Assembly: GCF_003850345.1 (NCBI RefSeq)
Contig: NZ_CP027707.1
Coordinates: 3,720,001 to 3,784,000, forward strand
DNA length: 64,000 bases
Direction of reading: 5' to 3'
DNA from: Pseudomonas chlororaphis subsp. piscium
Lineage (GTDB): Bacteria > Pseudomonadota > Gammaproteobacteria > Pseudomonadales > Pseudomonadaceae
The position numbers and the translations under genes were made by a program. Positions 52,546-61,307 of this stretch are shown here, one piece after another. The notes beneath the pieces were generated by a model. It worked only from the letters and a program-made list of their open reading frames with translations, was not told where the DNA came from and made no database searches. Each line of letters opens with the position of its first letter. Positions within the stretch are counted from its first letter, which is position 1.

Positions 52546-53403
52546 ATGGGCGAAGTCGTCATGGCCGCCAAGGTCTGCCACGTTCCATCGATGTACCTGT
52601 CCGAACTGCCGGGCAAGCACCACGGCTGTCGCGAAGCGGCGATCGCCGGGCACAAGGAAATCGCCCGCCGCGCCCGTGAACTGGGGGCCGACACCGCGGT
52701 GGTGTTCGATGTGCACTGGCTGGTCAACAGCGGTTACCACATCAACTGCGGCGAGCACTTCAAGGGCACCTACACCAGCAACGAACTGCCGCACTTCATC
52801 AAGAACATGGACTACGACTACAGCGGCTGCCCGGCGCTGGGCGAGCTGATTGCCGCCGAAGCCAATGCCGCCGATGTGCGCACCCTCGCCCACAACATCC
52901 CCAGCCTGGAGCTGGAGTACGGCACCCTGGTGCCGATGCGCTACATGCACATGGACGTACCGCCGGAGCAGCATTTCCAGGTGATTTCCATCGCCGCCTG
53001 GTGCGCCTGGCACAAGCTCGAAGACAGCTTCACCTTCGGCGCCGCGGTGCGCCGGGCCATCGAAAAGAGCGACCGCAAGGTCCTGGTGCTGGCCTCCGGC
53101 TCGCTGTCGCACCGTTTCTCCGACGACCGCGAGGCCGAAGCCAACATCCATAACTGGACCCGCGAATTCGACAAGCAGGTGGACCTGCGGGTGGTCGAGC
53201 TCTGGCAACAGGGGCGCTTTCGCGAGTTCTGCTCGATGCTCCCGGACTACGCCGAGCACTGCTTCGGCGAAGGCCGGATGCACGACACCGCCATGCTCCT
53301 GGGCCTGCTCGGCGGCCCTGAATACAACCGGCCGGCGGAGATCGTCACCGCGCCTTTCGGCAGCTCCGGCACCGGTCAGATCAACGCCATTTTTCCACTC
53401 TAG
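52546..53403 (+). CDS. hpaD: 3,4-dihydroxyphenylacetate 2,3-dioxygenase
   Basis: A 285-residue class III (LigB-type) extradiol dioxygenase (E. coli HpaD about 283) that opens the homoprotocatechuate ring between C2 and C3. Likely iron ligands lie in the N-terminal SELPGKHHGCRE and FDVHWLVNSGYHINCGEHF and a later Glu in the GCPALGELIAAEANA region. The LPHFIKNMDYDYSG and VLASGSLSHRFSDDR segments are family-typical. CAGGAG precedes the ATG. It follows hpaE across a REP doublet and precedes hpaF. Confidence 0.93.
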   Translation: MGEVVMAAKVCHVPSMYLSELPGKHHGCREAAIAGHKEIARRARELGADTAVVFDVHWLVNSGYHINCGEHFKGTYTSNELPHFIKNMDYDYSGCPALGELIAAEANAADVRTLAHNIPSLELEYGTLVPMRYMHMDVPPEQHFQVISIAAWCAWHKLEDSFTFGAAVRRAIEKSDRKVLVLASGSLSHRFSDDREAEANIHNWTREFDKQVDLRVVELWQQGRFREFCSMLPDYAEHCFGEGRMHDTAMLLGLLGGPEYNRPAEIVTAPFGSSGTGQINAIFPL

Positions 53404-53480
53404 ACGCCGCGCCAGCCTCGCCAACCCAGCCCTGGAATTCCAGGGCTGGCCGCCGAAGGTTCGCCCGCAAGGAGGATCAC

Positions 53481-53870
53481 ATGCCGCACTTCATCGCTGA
53501 ATACACCGACAACATCGAGCAGGCCGCCGACCTGCCGGGGCTGTTCGAGAAGGTCCACGACTGCCTCGGGGCCAGCGGCGTATTTCCGCTCGGCGGCATC
53601 CGCAGCCGCGGCGTACGCCTGGACACCTGGCGCATGGCCGACGGCAAGCACGACTACGCCTTCGTCCACATGCACCTGCAGGTCGGCGCCGGGCGCGACC
53701 TGGCGACCAGGCGCAAGGTCGCCGAGGCACTGTTCGAGATCATCAAGGCGCACTTCGCCGAACTCCAGGCCCAGCGCCTGCTGGCACTGTCGTTCGAGAT
53801 GAGCGAATTGGATGCCGAGCTGAACTTCAAGCACAACAACGTGCATGAGTTTCTCAAGCGGCAAGCGTGA
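53481..53870 (+). CDS. hpaF: 5-carboxymethyl-2-hydroxymuconate delta-isomerase
   Basis: A 129-residue tautomerase-superfamily enzyme (E. coli HpaF about 126) that ketonises the dicarboxylate product of HpaE. Pro2, the catalytic base after Met removal, is present (MPHFIAEYTDNIE). The segments GIRSRGVRLDTWRMADGKHD and FVHMHLQVGAGRD are typical of the CHMI family. AAGGAGGA precedes the ATG. A REP doublet lies between it and hpaX. Confidence 0.93.
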   Translation: MPHFIAEYTDNIEQAADLPGLFEKVHDCLGASGVFPLGGIRSRGVRLDTWRMADGKHDYAFVHMHLQVGAGRDLATRRKVAEALFEIIKAHFAELQAQRLLALSFEMSELDAELNFKHNNVHEFLKRQA

Positions 53871-53871
53871 C

Positions 53872-53973
53872 CTGTAGCCGCTGCCGCAGGCTGCGATAAG
53901 GCCGAAGGCCTTCAGCGATCTTGAAGTCGCTGCGGCCGTCCCGGCCGATCGCAGCCTTCGGCAGCGGCTACAG
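53872..53973. repeat. REP doublet between hpaF and hpaX
   Basis: CTGTAGCCGCTGCCGCAGGC and its inverted copy with an inner GAAGGCCTTC hairpin, the second REP doublet inside the hpa operon. Confidence 0.92.
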
Positions 53974-54015
53974 AGTCCGTGCCCTATCGACAAGAACAAT
54001 AAAGAGGCCCCGCCC

Positions 54016-55323
54016 ATGTCCAGCTCAACCCTAGCCCTGCCCAGCGCCGCGGAGACGTCCGACACCTATCGGCGGATCACCTGGCGCCTGATGCCCCTGC
54101 TGTTCACCTGCTACATCTTCGCCCACCTGGACCGCATCAATATCGGCTTCGCCAAGCTGCAGATGACCCAGGACCTGGGCTTCAGCGACAGCGTCTACGG
54201 CTTTGGCGCCGGCCTGTTCTTCATCGCCTACGCGCTGTTCGGCGTGCCCAGCAACCTGGCCCTGGACCGGGTCGGGCCGCGCCGCTGGATCGCCAGCCTG
54301 ATGGTGGTCTGGGGCCTGCTGTCCAGCGCCATGCTGCTGGTGGACAGCGCCGCCGGCTTCTACCTGTTGCGCTTTCTGCTGGGGGTGGCCGAGGCCGGGT
54401 TTTTCCCCGGCATCCTGGTGCTGCTCAATCGCTGGTTCCCGGCCAGCCGCCGGGGCCAGGTGACCGCGCTGTTCGCCATCGCCGTGCCCATGGCCGGGGT
54501 GATCGGCGGGCCGCTGTCGGGCTGGATTCTCGAAAGCTTCCACGACCTGGGCGGGATGCGCGGCTGGCAATGGATGTTCCTGATCGAAGGCCTCCCGGTG
54601 GTGTTCCTCGGCCTGGTGGTACTCAAGGCGCTGCCGGAAAGCATCGACAGCGTCGCCTGGCTGACCGACCAGCAGAAGCAGCAACTGCACGCGGCCCTGA
54701 GCCAGGAAGAACAGCACAAGCCGATCACCCACTTCGCCGGCATCCTCCAGGACAGACACATCTGGCTGCTGGTGTGCATCTACTTCGCGGTGATGCTGGC
54801 GGTCAACACCATCGCCTTCTGGATGCCGACCCTGATCCACCACGCCGGCATCGCCCGCGACAGCCGCGTCGGCATGCTCAGCGCCCTGCCGTACCTGGCC
54901 GGCTGCCTGTTCATGATCGGCGTCGGTCGCTCTTCCGACCGCCTGCGCGAACGGCGCTGGCACCTGAGCGTGCCGCTGCTGATGTCCAGCCTCGGCCTGA
55001 TCGCCGCCGGCCTGGCCCCGGACAACGCCTGGCTGGTGATGGCCGGGCTGCTGGTGGCCGGCATGGGCGCCAGCGCCGCGCTGCCGATGTTCTGGCAACT
55101 GCCGCCGGCCTTTCTCGCCAGCAACACCCAGGCCGCGGGGATCGCCCTGATCAGTTCCTTCGGCAGCATCGCCGCCTTCCTCGCGCCCTACCTGATCGGT
55201 GTGGTCCGCGACGCCACCCAGAGCGCCAGCCTCGCCCTCTATGCCCTGGCCCTGCTGATCGCCGGCGGCGCCTGGCTGGTGCTGCGGGTGCCGGCCCTTA
55301 TCGTCAATCCCCAGGAGAAGTAA
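54016..55323 (+). CDS. hpaX: 4-hydroxyphenylacetate MFS permease
   Basis: A 435-residue major facilitator of the anion:cation symporter family with about twelve helices ([60 protein letters not shown]). E. coli HpaX takes up 4-hydroxyphenylacetate, and this gene lies in the same cluster between hpaF and hpaH. The family also carries phthalate and tartrate, so specificity rests on context. The stop is 2 bp before the hpaH ATG. Confidence 0.88.
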   Translation: MSSSTLALPSAAETSDTYRRITWRLMPLLFTCYIFAHLDRINIGFAKLQMTQDLGFSDSVYGFGAGLFFIAYALFGVPSNLALDRVGPRRWIASLMVVWGLLSSAMLLVDSAAGFYLLRFLLGVAEAGFFPGILVLLNRWFPASRRGQVTALFAIAVPMAGVIGGPLSGWILESFHDLGGMRGWQWMFLIEGLPVVFLGLVVLKALPESIDSVAWLTDQQKQQLHAALSQEEQHKPITHFAGILQDRHIWLLVCIYFAVMLAVNTIAFWMPTLIHHAGIARDSRVGMLSALPYLAGCLFMIGVGRSSDRLRERRWHLSVPLLMSSLGLIAAGLAPDNAWLVMAGLLVAGMGASAALPMFWQLPPAFLASNTQAAGIALISSFGSIAAFLAPYLIGVVRDATQSASLALYALALLIAGGAWLVLRVPALIVNPQEK

Positions 55324-55325
55324 CC

Positions 55326-56129
55326 ATGCTCAGCACTTCGGACATCCAGCAGGCCGCCGCCCGCCTCGACGCCGCCGAACGCAATCGGGAACAGATCGCC
55401 CAGCTGTCGCTGGAGTTTCCCGGCATCACCATCGAAGACGCCTACGCCATCCAGCGCAGCTGGGTGGAACACAAGATCCGCGCCGGGCGCAAGCTGGTCG
55501 GGCACAAGATCGGCCTGACCTCGCGGGCCATGCAGGTGTCGTCGAACATCAGCGAGCCGGACTTCGGTGCCCTGCTGGACGACATGCTGTTCGAGGAAGG
55601 CAGCGACATTCCCTTCCAGCGCTTTATCGTGCCGCGGGTCGAGGTGGAGCTGGCGTTCATCCTCGGCAAGCCGCTCAAGGGCCCGAACTGCACGCTGTTC
55701 GATGTGCTCGACGCCACCGAGTGGGTGATTCCGGCCCTGGAGATCATCGACGCGCGCATCCAGCAGGTCGACCCGCGGACCCAGGTCACGCGCAAGGTGT
55801 TCGACACCATTTCCGACAACGCCGCCAACGCCGGGGTGGTCATGGGCGGCCGCGCGGTGCGCCCTGGCGATATCGACCTGCGCAAGGTGCCGGCGGTGCT
55901 GTACCGCAATGGGGTGATCGAGGAATCCGGGGTATCCGCCGCAGTACTCAACCACCCGGCCAAGGGCGTTGCCTGGCTGGCCAACAAGCTGGCGGCCTAC
56001 GACGTCGGCCTGGAAGCCGGGCAGATCATCCTCGGCGGTTCCTTCACCCGCCCGGTGGCGGCCCGCCCCGGCGATACCTTCCATGTCGACTACGATCAAC
56101 TCGGCAGCATCGCCTGCCGTTTTGTCTGA
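55326..56129 (+). CDS. hpaH: 2-oxo-hept-3-ene-1,7-dioate hydratase
   Basis: A 267-residue FAH-fold hydratase, exactly the length of E. coli HpaH. It adds water to 2-oxohept-3-enedioate to give 4-hydroxy-2-oxoheptanedioate. Diagnostic parts are [20 protein letters not shown], the metal-binding [15 protein letters not shown] and [12 protein letters not shown], and [20 protein letters not shown]. It lies between hpaX and hpaI with very short gaps. Confidence 0.94.
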   Translation: MLSTSDIQQAAARLDAAERNREQIAQLSLEFPGITIEDAYAIQRSWVEHKIRAGRKLVGHKIGLTSRAMQVSSNISEPDFGALLDDMLFEEGSDIPFQRFIVPRVEVELAFILGKPLKGPNCTLFDVLDATEWVIPALEIIDARIQQVDPRTQVTRKVFDTISDNAANAGVVMGGRAVRPGDIDLRKVPAVLYRNGVIEESGVSAAVLNHPAKGVAWLANKLAAYDVGLEAGQIILGGSFTRPVAARPGDTFHVDYDQLGSIACRFV

Positions 56130-56140
56130 GGAGGACGCTC

Positions 56141-56941
56141 ATGCAACTGCCGATCAACCATTTCAAGCAACGCCTGCGCCAAGACGCGCCGCAGATTGGT
56201 CTGTGGCTGGGCCTGGCCAATGCCTATTGCGCGGAGCTGGCGGCCAACGCCGGTTTCGACTGGCTGCTGCTGGACGGCGAACACGCGCCCAACGACCTCA
56301 ACAGCCTGCTTGGCCAGTTGCAGGCCATCGCCCCCTACCCGGTGCAAGGCATCATCCGCCCGCCGGTGGGCGACACCGCGCTGATCAAGCAACTGCTGGA
56401 TATCGGCGCCCAGACGCTGCTGATTCCCATGGTCGAGAGCGTCGAGCAGGCGCGGCAATTGGTGCGCGCCATGCGTTATCCACCGGCAGGCATTCGCGGC
56501 GTCGGCAGCGCCCTGGCCCGGGCCTCGCGCTGGAACAGCATTCCCGGTTACCTGGACCAGGCCGACGAGCAGATGTGCCTGCTGGTGCAGATCGAGAACC
56601 TCGAAGGCCTGGCCAACCTGGATGCCATCGCCGCCCTGGAGGGGGTCGATGGTGTGTTTATCGGCCCGGCCGACCTCTCGGCGTCCATGGGCCATCGCGG
56701 CAACCCGGGACATCCCGAGGTGGTCGCGGCGATCGAGGGCGCCATCGCGCGGATCCGCAAGGCCGGCAAGGCGGCCGGGATCCTCAGCGCCGACCGCACA
56801 TTGGCGCAGCGCTATATCGAGCTGGGGGCGAACTTCGTCGCCGTGGGGGTGGATACCACGGTGCTGATGAAGGGGTTGCAGGGGTTGTTGGGGCAGTACA
56901 AGGAGGTGGCGGCGCCTACCTCGGGTGGTGGGGTTTACTGA
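56141..56941 (+). CDS. hpaI: 4-hydroxy-2-oxoheptanedioate aldolase
   Basis: A 266-residue class II (metal-dependent) pyruvate aldolase of the HpcH/HpaI family (E. coli 262). It splits 4-hydroxy-2-oxoheptanedioate into pyruvate and succinic semialdehyde. Active-site segments are [30 protein letters not shown] (Arg), [11 protein letters not shown] (Glu), and [20 protein letters not shown] (Asp). GAGGAGG precedes the ATG. Last gene of the hpa operon, closing the pathway. Confidence 0.95.
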   Translation: MQLPINHFKQRLRQDAPQIGLWLGLANAYCAELAANAGFDWLLLDGEHAPNDLNSLLGQLQAIAPYPVQGIIRPPVGDTALIKQLLDIGAQTLLIPMVESVEQARQLVRAMRYPPAGIRGVGSALARASRWNSIPGYLDQADEQMCLLVQIENLEGLANLDAIAALEGVDGVFIGPADLSASMGHRGNPGHPEVVAAIEGAIARIRKAGKAAGILSADRTLAQRYIELGANFVAVGVDTTVLMKGLQGLLGQYKEVAAPTSGGGVY

Positions 56942-56987
56942 AGTTCTGTGGGCGATCCCTGACGGCGCGGGGTGTCAGGTAGAGCTG

Positions 56988-57090
56988 ATCGCGGGCAAGC
57001 CTCGCTCCTACAGAAGCCTGTGTCGATCCGCGAAATGGGGAGGACGCAATCCTGTAGGAGCGGCCGGTCGACGCTCGATTGCCCGCGATG
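56988..57090. repeat. REP doublet with a long-variant right unit
   Basis: GATCGCGGGCAAGCCTCGCT on the left and the long variant (TGTAGGAGCGGCCGGTCGAC then GCTCGATTGCCCGCGATG) on the right. The right unit matches the one at 6408 base for base. It separates the convergent hpaI and glycerate kinase genes. Confidence 0.92.
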
Positions 57091-57093
57091 ACG

Positions 57094-58236
57094 TCAGCCC
57101 TGGCGTGCCGCCAGGCGCCAGACCCGGGCGATGTCCGCCGCCCTGTCCCGCAGCAAGCGCGGTGCCTCGGCGCAGGCCTGCTCCAGGGTCATGGGGCCGG
57201 AGGCCAGGGCAAAGGCCGCATCCACGCCGTGCTCATATATCTGCTCGTAGCCTTCGCCCAGGGTCCCGGCGATCACGATCACCGGCACATTGTGCTGCTT
57301 GGCTATACGCGCCACGCCAAAGGGGGTCTTGCCACGCAGGGTCTGGGCGTCGAAGCGACCTTCGCCGGTAATCACCAGGTCCGCGCCCTGCACGGCCTCG
57401 GCCAGCCCCACCAGCTCGGCCACCACTTCCACTCCTGGACGAAACCGCGCCCCAAGGAACGCCTTGGCGGCGAACCCCAGGCCGCCGGCGGCACCGCTGC
57501 CCGGCTCGTCGCGCACGTCCTTGTCCAGCACCTGGGCGGCCTGGTCGGCGAACTGGCCGAGGGCGCGGTCCAGCTGTTCGACCTGCTGTGGCGACGCGCC
57601 CTTCTGCGGGCCGAAAATCGCCGAGGCGCCGTGAGGACCACAGAGAGGATTGTTGACGTCGGCGGCGATCTCGAACCGCACCTCGGCCAACCGTGGATCG
57701 AGGTTACTCAGGTCGACCCGCGCCACCTGTGCCAGGGCCAGGCCGCCCAAGGGCAAGGCCTGGCCATCGCGATCCAGCAGGCGCACGCCCAGCGCCTGCA
57801 AGGCACCGCTGCCGGCGTCGTTGGTGGCGCTGCCGCCGATGGCCAGGATCACCCGCTGCGCGCCGGCATCCAGGGCCGCGCGGATCAACTCGCCGGTGCC
57901 AATGGTGCTGCTGGTGCAGGCATCGCGCTGGCCTGGCGGCACCAGTTGCAGGCCGCTGGCCTCGGCCATTTCGATGATCGCGGTCTGGCTCTGCGGCAGC
58001 CAGCCCCAGCGCGCGTCCACCGGCACCCCCAGCGGCCCCTGGACCCGGGTGGTGCGCAACTGGCCCTCGCAGGCGTCGAGGATCGACTCCACCGTGCCCT
58101 CGCCGCCGTCCGCCATTGGGCACTGGATCAGCTGCGCGTCCGGCCACACCCGCGCCAGCCCGTCGGCGATGGCGCTGGCCACGCCAGAGGCACTCAGGCT
58201 GTCCTTGAAGGAGTCGGGGGCGATAATGATTTTCAT
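57094..58236 (-). CDS. Glycerate kinase (GlxK/GarK type)
   Basis: A 380-residue glycerate 2-kinase of the GarK/GlxK family, phosphorylating D-glycerate to 2-phosphoglycerate. It is recognised by the start MKIIIAPDSFKDSLSA, CPMADGGEGTVESIL, LAIGGSATNDAGSGALQALG, and the C-terminal LVITGEGRFDAQTLRGKTPFGVARIA. GGAGA precedes ATG 58236. A CdaR-type regulator lies upstream and an MFS carrier diverges beyond it, which suggests a small glycerate or sugar-diacid utilisation locus. Confidence 0.93.
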   Translation of the reverse strand: MKIIIAPDSFKDSLSASGVASAIADGLARVWPDAQLIQCPMADGGEGTVESILDACEGQLRTTRVQGPLGVPVDARWGWLPQSQTAIIEMAEASGLQLVPPGQRDACTSSTIGTGELIRAALDAGAQRVILAIGGSATNDAGSGALQALGVRLLDRDGQALPLGGLALAQVARVDLSNLDPRLAEVRFEIAADVNNPLCGPHGASAIFGPQKGASPQQVEQLDRALGQFADQAAQVLDKDVRDEPGSGAAGGLGFAAKAFLGARFRPGVEVVAELVGLAEAVQGADLVITGEGRFDAQTLRGKTPFGVARIAKQHNVPVIVIAGTLGEGYEQIYEHGVDAAFALASGPMTLEQACAEAPRLLRDRAADIARVWRLAARQG

Positions 58237-58360
58237 GGGCTATCTCCGGTTCTTATGGCGCCCATGCTGCCAGTTGGCCGCGACCTTGACCCCGGTCGGC
58301 TGCACAAGTGTGGGGCGGCTTTATTGTTCATTGTCACAATCATAGGTGCCAGACGCAGCC

Positions 58361-58451
58361 CTGTAGGAGCGAGGCTTGCCCGCGATCAAGGCGCCGCGGT
58401 GTATCAGGCTCACCGCGGTGTGGCCATCGCGGGCAAGCCTCGCTCCTACAG
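58361..58451. repeat. REP doublet, GTAGGAGCG family
   Basis: CTGTAGGAGCGAGGCTTGCC and its inverted copy around a short spacer, between the regulator and glycerate kinase genes. Confidence 0.92.
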
Positions 58452-58468
58452 AATCGCGTGGGGATCGC

Positions 58469-59599
58469 TTAAGCCGTGGTGGCGGGTGCGTCGGTCTGCG
58501 GCAACAGCTGCACCCCCAGGTACAGCGCCAGCATGCCGTCGAGCTTGAGCGGGTCGACGCCGCTGAGTTCGGCGATGCGCTCCATGCGGTAGCGCAGGCT
58601 GTTGCGGTGGATGCCCAGGGCGTCGGCGCAGGCCTGGCTCTGGCCGTCGTGGTCGCACCAGCTGCGCAGGGTCGCCAGCAGCTGGCCATTGCTGTCCTTG
58701 GCGATGACCTTGCGCAAGGGGCTGAGCAACTCGTCCAGGGCATCGTCATTGCGGTGGCGCCAGAGCATCACCGGCAAACGGAAACGATTGAGGGTCAGCA
58801 GCCGCGATTGGGGCAGCACGTCACGGCCATAGGCGAGCAAGTCGCCGACCCGCCGGTAGCAGCGGCGCAGCCCTGCCAGTCCGTCGGCCTGGCCGCCCAC
58901 GGCGATGCGCAGGATGTTCCAGCCCAGGCTGTCGAGCTTTTCCAGCAGCCGCGGGTTGTCGACGCTCAGGGTCGCCGGCCGGCACCACAGCAACGAGGAC
59001 TTGGCCGAGCTGACGCACCAGCTGTCCGGGTAACGGGACATCAGCCAGGCACTCAAGGCCTCGACGGTCTGCCCCGCCCCTTGCTCCGGGCCCAGCTCGA
59101 ACAGATAAGGCGTACGTGGCAGCTGCGGCTTGAGGCCCATCTGCTGCGCCTCGTCCACCAGCCGCGGCGAATCCCCACTGTCGCTGAGCAGCAGCGCCAG
59201 CAGGTCGTCGCAACGCTGGCGGCGCCATTGCTGTTCGGCCTGCTGGTGACGCTGGCCCACCAACATCTCGGCGGTCATGCGCACCAGCTCGGCATAGGTG
59301 CGCAGCAGTTCCGGCTCGCCGGTGATGCCCAGCACGCCGATCAGCCGCTGGTCGTGCAGCAGCGGCAGGTTGATCCCCGGCTGCACGCCCTTGAGGTGCT
59401 TGGCGGTCTGCGCGTCGATCTCCACCACCCGGCCGTTGGCCAGCACCAGCTGTGCGCCTTCGTGGCGGGTGTTGATGCGCTCGGGCTCGCCGCTGCCAAG
59501 GATCAGACCCTGGCTGTCCATGACGTTGACGTTGTAGGGCAGGATGGCCATCGTCCGGTCGACGATATCCTGCGCCAGGTCGTGATCCAGTTCGAACAT
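58469..59599 (-). CDS. CdaR/SdaR-type sugar-diacid regulator
   Basis: A 376-residue regulator. Residues 1-~135 are the sugar-diacid recognition domain (MFELDHDLAQDIVDRTMAIL, VNVMDSQGLILGSGEPERIN, GINLPLLHDQRLIGVLGITG). A linker GGDEF-like/PucR region follows, and the C-terminal helix-turn-helix is CADALGIHRNSLRYRMERI. E. coli CdaR activates glucarate, galactarate and glycerate genes. Here the neighbours are glycerate kinase and an MFS carrier, so glycerate or a related acid is the probable inducer. Confidence 0.9.
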   Translation of the reverse strand: MFELDHDLAQDIVDRTMAILPYNVNVMDSQGLILGSGEPERINTRHEGAQLVLANGRVVEIDAQTAKHLKGVQPGINLPLLHDQRLIGVLGITGEPELLRTYAELVRMTAEMLVGQRHQQAEQQWRRQRCDDLLALLLSDSGDSPRLVDEAQQMGLKPQLPRTPYLFELGPEQGAGQTVEALSAWLMSRYPDSWCVSSAKSSLLWCRPATLSVDNPRLLEKLDSLGWNILRIAVGGQADGLAGLRRCYRRVGDLLAYGRDVLPQSRLLTLNRFRLPVMLWRHRNDDALDELLSPLRKVIAKDSNGQLLATLRSWCDHDGQSQACADALGIHRNSLRYRMERIAELSGVDPLKLDGMLALYLGVQLLPQTDAPATTA

Positions 59600-59652
59600 A
59601 GCGGCGTGATCCTAAGAAAGCGGGCTCGGGTGCGATGGCGAAGGCTTGTTCA

Positions 59653-59692
59653 CCGGCACAGGGGATGCCGGCAAACCCTGTGCGCCGGCACA
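59653..59692. promoter_or_regulatory. Repeats in the CdaR/MFS divergent region, candidate operator
   Basis: CCGGCACA occurs at 59653-59660 and 59685-59692. CACAGGG (59657-59663) is inverted as CCCTGTG (59676-59682). They lie between the regulator start and the MFS start and could bind the CdaR-type activator. Confidence 0.4.
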
Positions 59693-59781
59693 AAGACAGC
59701 GGCCCATGGGGTGACCGAGACTCTCGGGGCGATCAACGTTAACCTCGCATCGCAAAAAATCATAATAAAGAGAGACACGCC

Positions 59782-61092
59782 ATGTCACAGAGCGCCGCTG
59801 CCACCCTGGCCACCGATGACGATAAAAACGCCGTCTACAAGCGCATCACCCTGCGCCTGATCCCCTTCATCTTCATCTGCTACCTGTTCAACTACCTCGA
59901 CCGGGTGAACGTCGGCTTTGCCAAGCTGCAGATGCTCGATGCCCTGAAATTCAGCGAAACCGTCTACGGCCTGGGCGCCGGGATCTTCTTCATCGGCTAC
60001 GTGCTGTGCGGCGTGCCGAGCAACCTGGCGCTGAACAAATTCGGCCCGCGGCGCTGGATCGCGCTGATGATGATCACCTGGGGCACGCTGTCGACCTGCC
60101 TGCTGTTCGTCACCACCCCGACCCAGTTCTACACTCTGCGCCTGTTCACCGGCGCCGCCGAGGCCGGCTTCTTCCCCGGCGTGGTGCTGTACCTCTCGCA
60201 GTGGTTCCCGAGCTTCCGCCGCGGCCGCATCATGGCCCTGTTCATGTCGGCGATCCCGGTCTCCGGCCTGCTCGGCAGCCCGTTCTCCGGCTGGATCCTC
60301 AACCACTTCGCCGCGGGCCAGGGCGGCATGGCCGGCTGGCAGTGGATGTTCCTGCTGCAGGGCATCCCCACCGTGATCCTCGGCGCCCTGGCGTACTTCC
60401 TGCTCAATGACAATTTCGCCCACGCCAAGTGGCTGAGCCCGCAGGAACGCGCGCTGCTGGAAGCCGACCAGGCCGAAGACGCCGCGCGCAAGCCGCGGAC
60501 CACCGGCGATTCCCTGGCGGCGGTGTTCAAGAACCCAGCCATCTGGGCCTTCGGCCTGATCTACTTCTGCATCCAGAGCGGCGTGTACGCCATCAACTTC
60601 TGGCTGCCGTCGATCATCAAGAACCTCGGCTTCAGCGACAACCTGGTGATCGGCTGGCTCAGCGCCATTCCTTATCTGCTGGCGGCGCTGTTCATGCTGA
60701 TGGTCGGTCGCTCGGCCGACCTGCGCCAGGAACGCCGCTGGCACTTGGTGGTACCTATGCTGATGGGCGCCATCGGCCTGGTGATCGCGGTCAACTTCGC
60801 CGCCAACCCGACCATTGCCATCCTCGGCTTGACCATCGCCACCATGGGCGCCCTCACCGGCCTGCCGATGTTCTGGCCGGTACCGACCGCGCTGCTGAGC
60901 GCCGGCGCCGCCGCGGGTGGCCTGGCGCTGATCAACTCCATGGGCCAGATGGCCGGTTTCCTCAGCCCCTACATCGTCGGCTGGGTCAAGGACAGCACCG
61001 GTTCCACCGATGCCGCGCTGTACCTGCTGGCCGGGGTGATCGTCAGCGGCAGCCTGCTGGCCCTGCGCATGACCCGCACGCTGAAACGCTGA
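59782..61092 (+). CDS. MFS transporter, anion:cation symporter family (glycerate/tartrate-type)
   Basis: A 436-residue carrier with about twelve helices, strongly similar in pattern to HpaX and tartrate/glucarate carriers ([60 protein letters not shown]). GAGAGA precedes the ATG. It is divergent from the CdaR-type gene and presumably imports the substrate of the glycerate kinase pathway. A terminator-like hairpin follows. Confidence 0.87.
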   Translation: MSQSAAATLATDDDKNAVYKRITLRLIPFIFICYLFNYLDRVNVGFAKLQMLDALKFSETVYGLGAGIFFIGYVLCGVPSNLALNKFGPRRWIALMMITWGTLSTCLLFVTTPTQFYTLRLFTGAAEAGFFPGVVLYLSQWFPSFRRGRIMALFMSAIPVSGLLGSPFSGWILNHFAAGQGGMAGWQWMFLLQGIPTVILGALAYFLLNDNFAHAKWLSPQERALLEADQAEDAARKPRTTGDSLAAVFKNPAIWAFGLIYFCIQSGVYAINFWLPSIIKNLGFSDNLVIGWLSAIPYLLAALFMLMVGRSADLRQERRWHLVVPMLMGAIGLVIAVNFAANPTIAILGLTIATMGALTGLPMFWPVPTALLSAGAAAGGLALINSMGQMAGFLSPYIVGWVKDSTGSTDAALYLLAGVIVSGSLLALRMTRTLKR

Positions 61093-61113
61093 GCCACGCC
61101 TCCGAGCCTGCCA

Positions 61114-61145
61114 CCGGGCCTGCCCTCTGGCGGGCCCGGCTTCCT
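61114..61145 (+). terminator. Terminator-like hairpin after the MFS gene
   Basis: CCGGGCC (61114-61120) pairs with GGCCCGG (61133-61139), extended by GCC/GGC inside, followed by a weak pyrimidine-rich tail (CTTCCTG). Confidence 0.6.
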
Positions 61146-61307
61146 GGGACAAGCTGCGGGGTTGTCACCGCCTCGCTACAAAAAGCAACAGCCCGCCCGG
61201 GCGCCCCCGTGGTATATCGGACAGACATCCGGCCGCGGCAGTTTTCCATTGGCTGGATCGATTGATGACTCCCTCGCAGACCTTACCGAAGGAAGACCCA
61301 CAGGATC

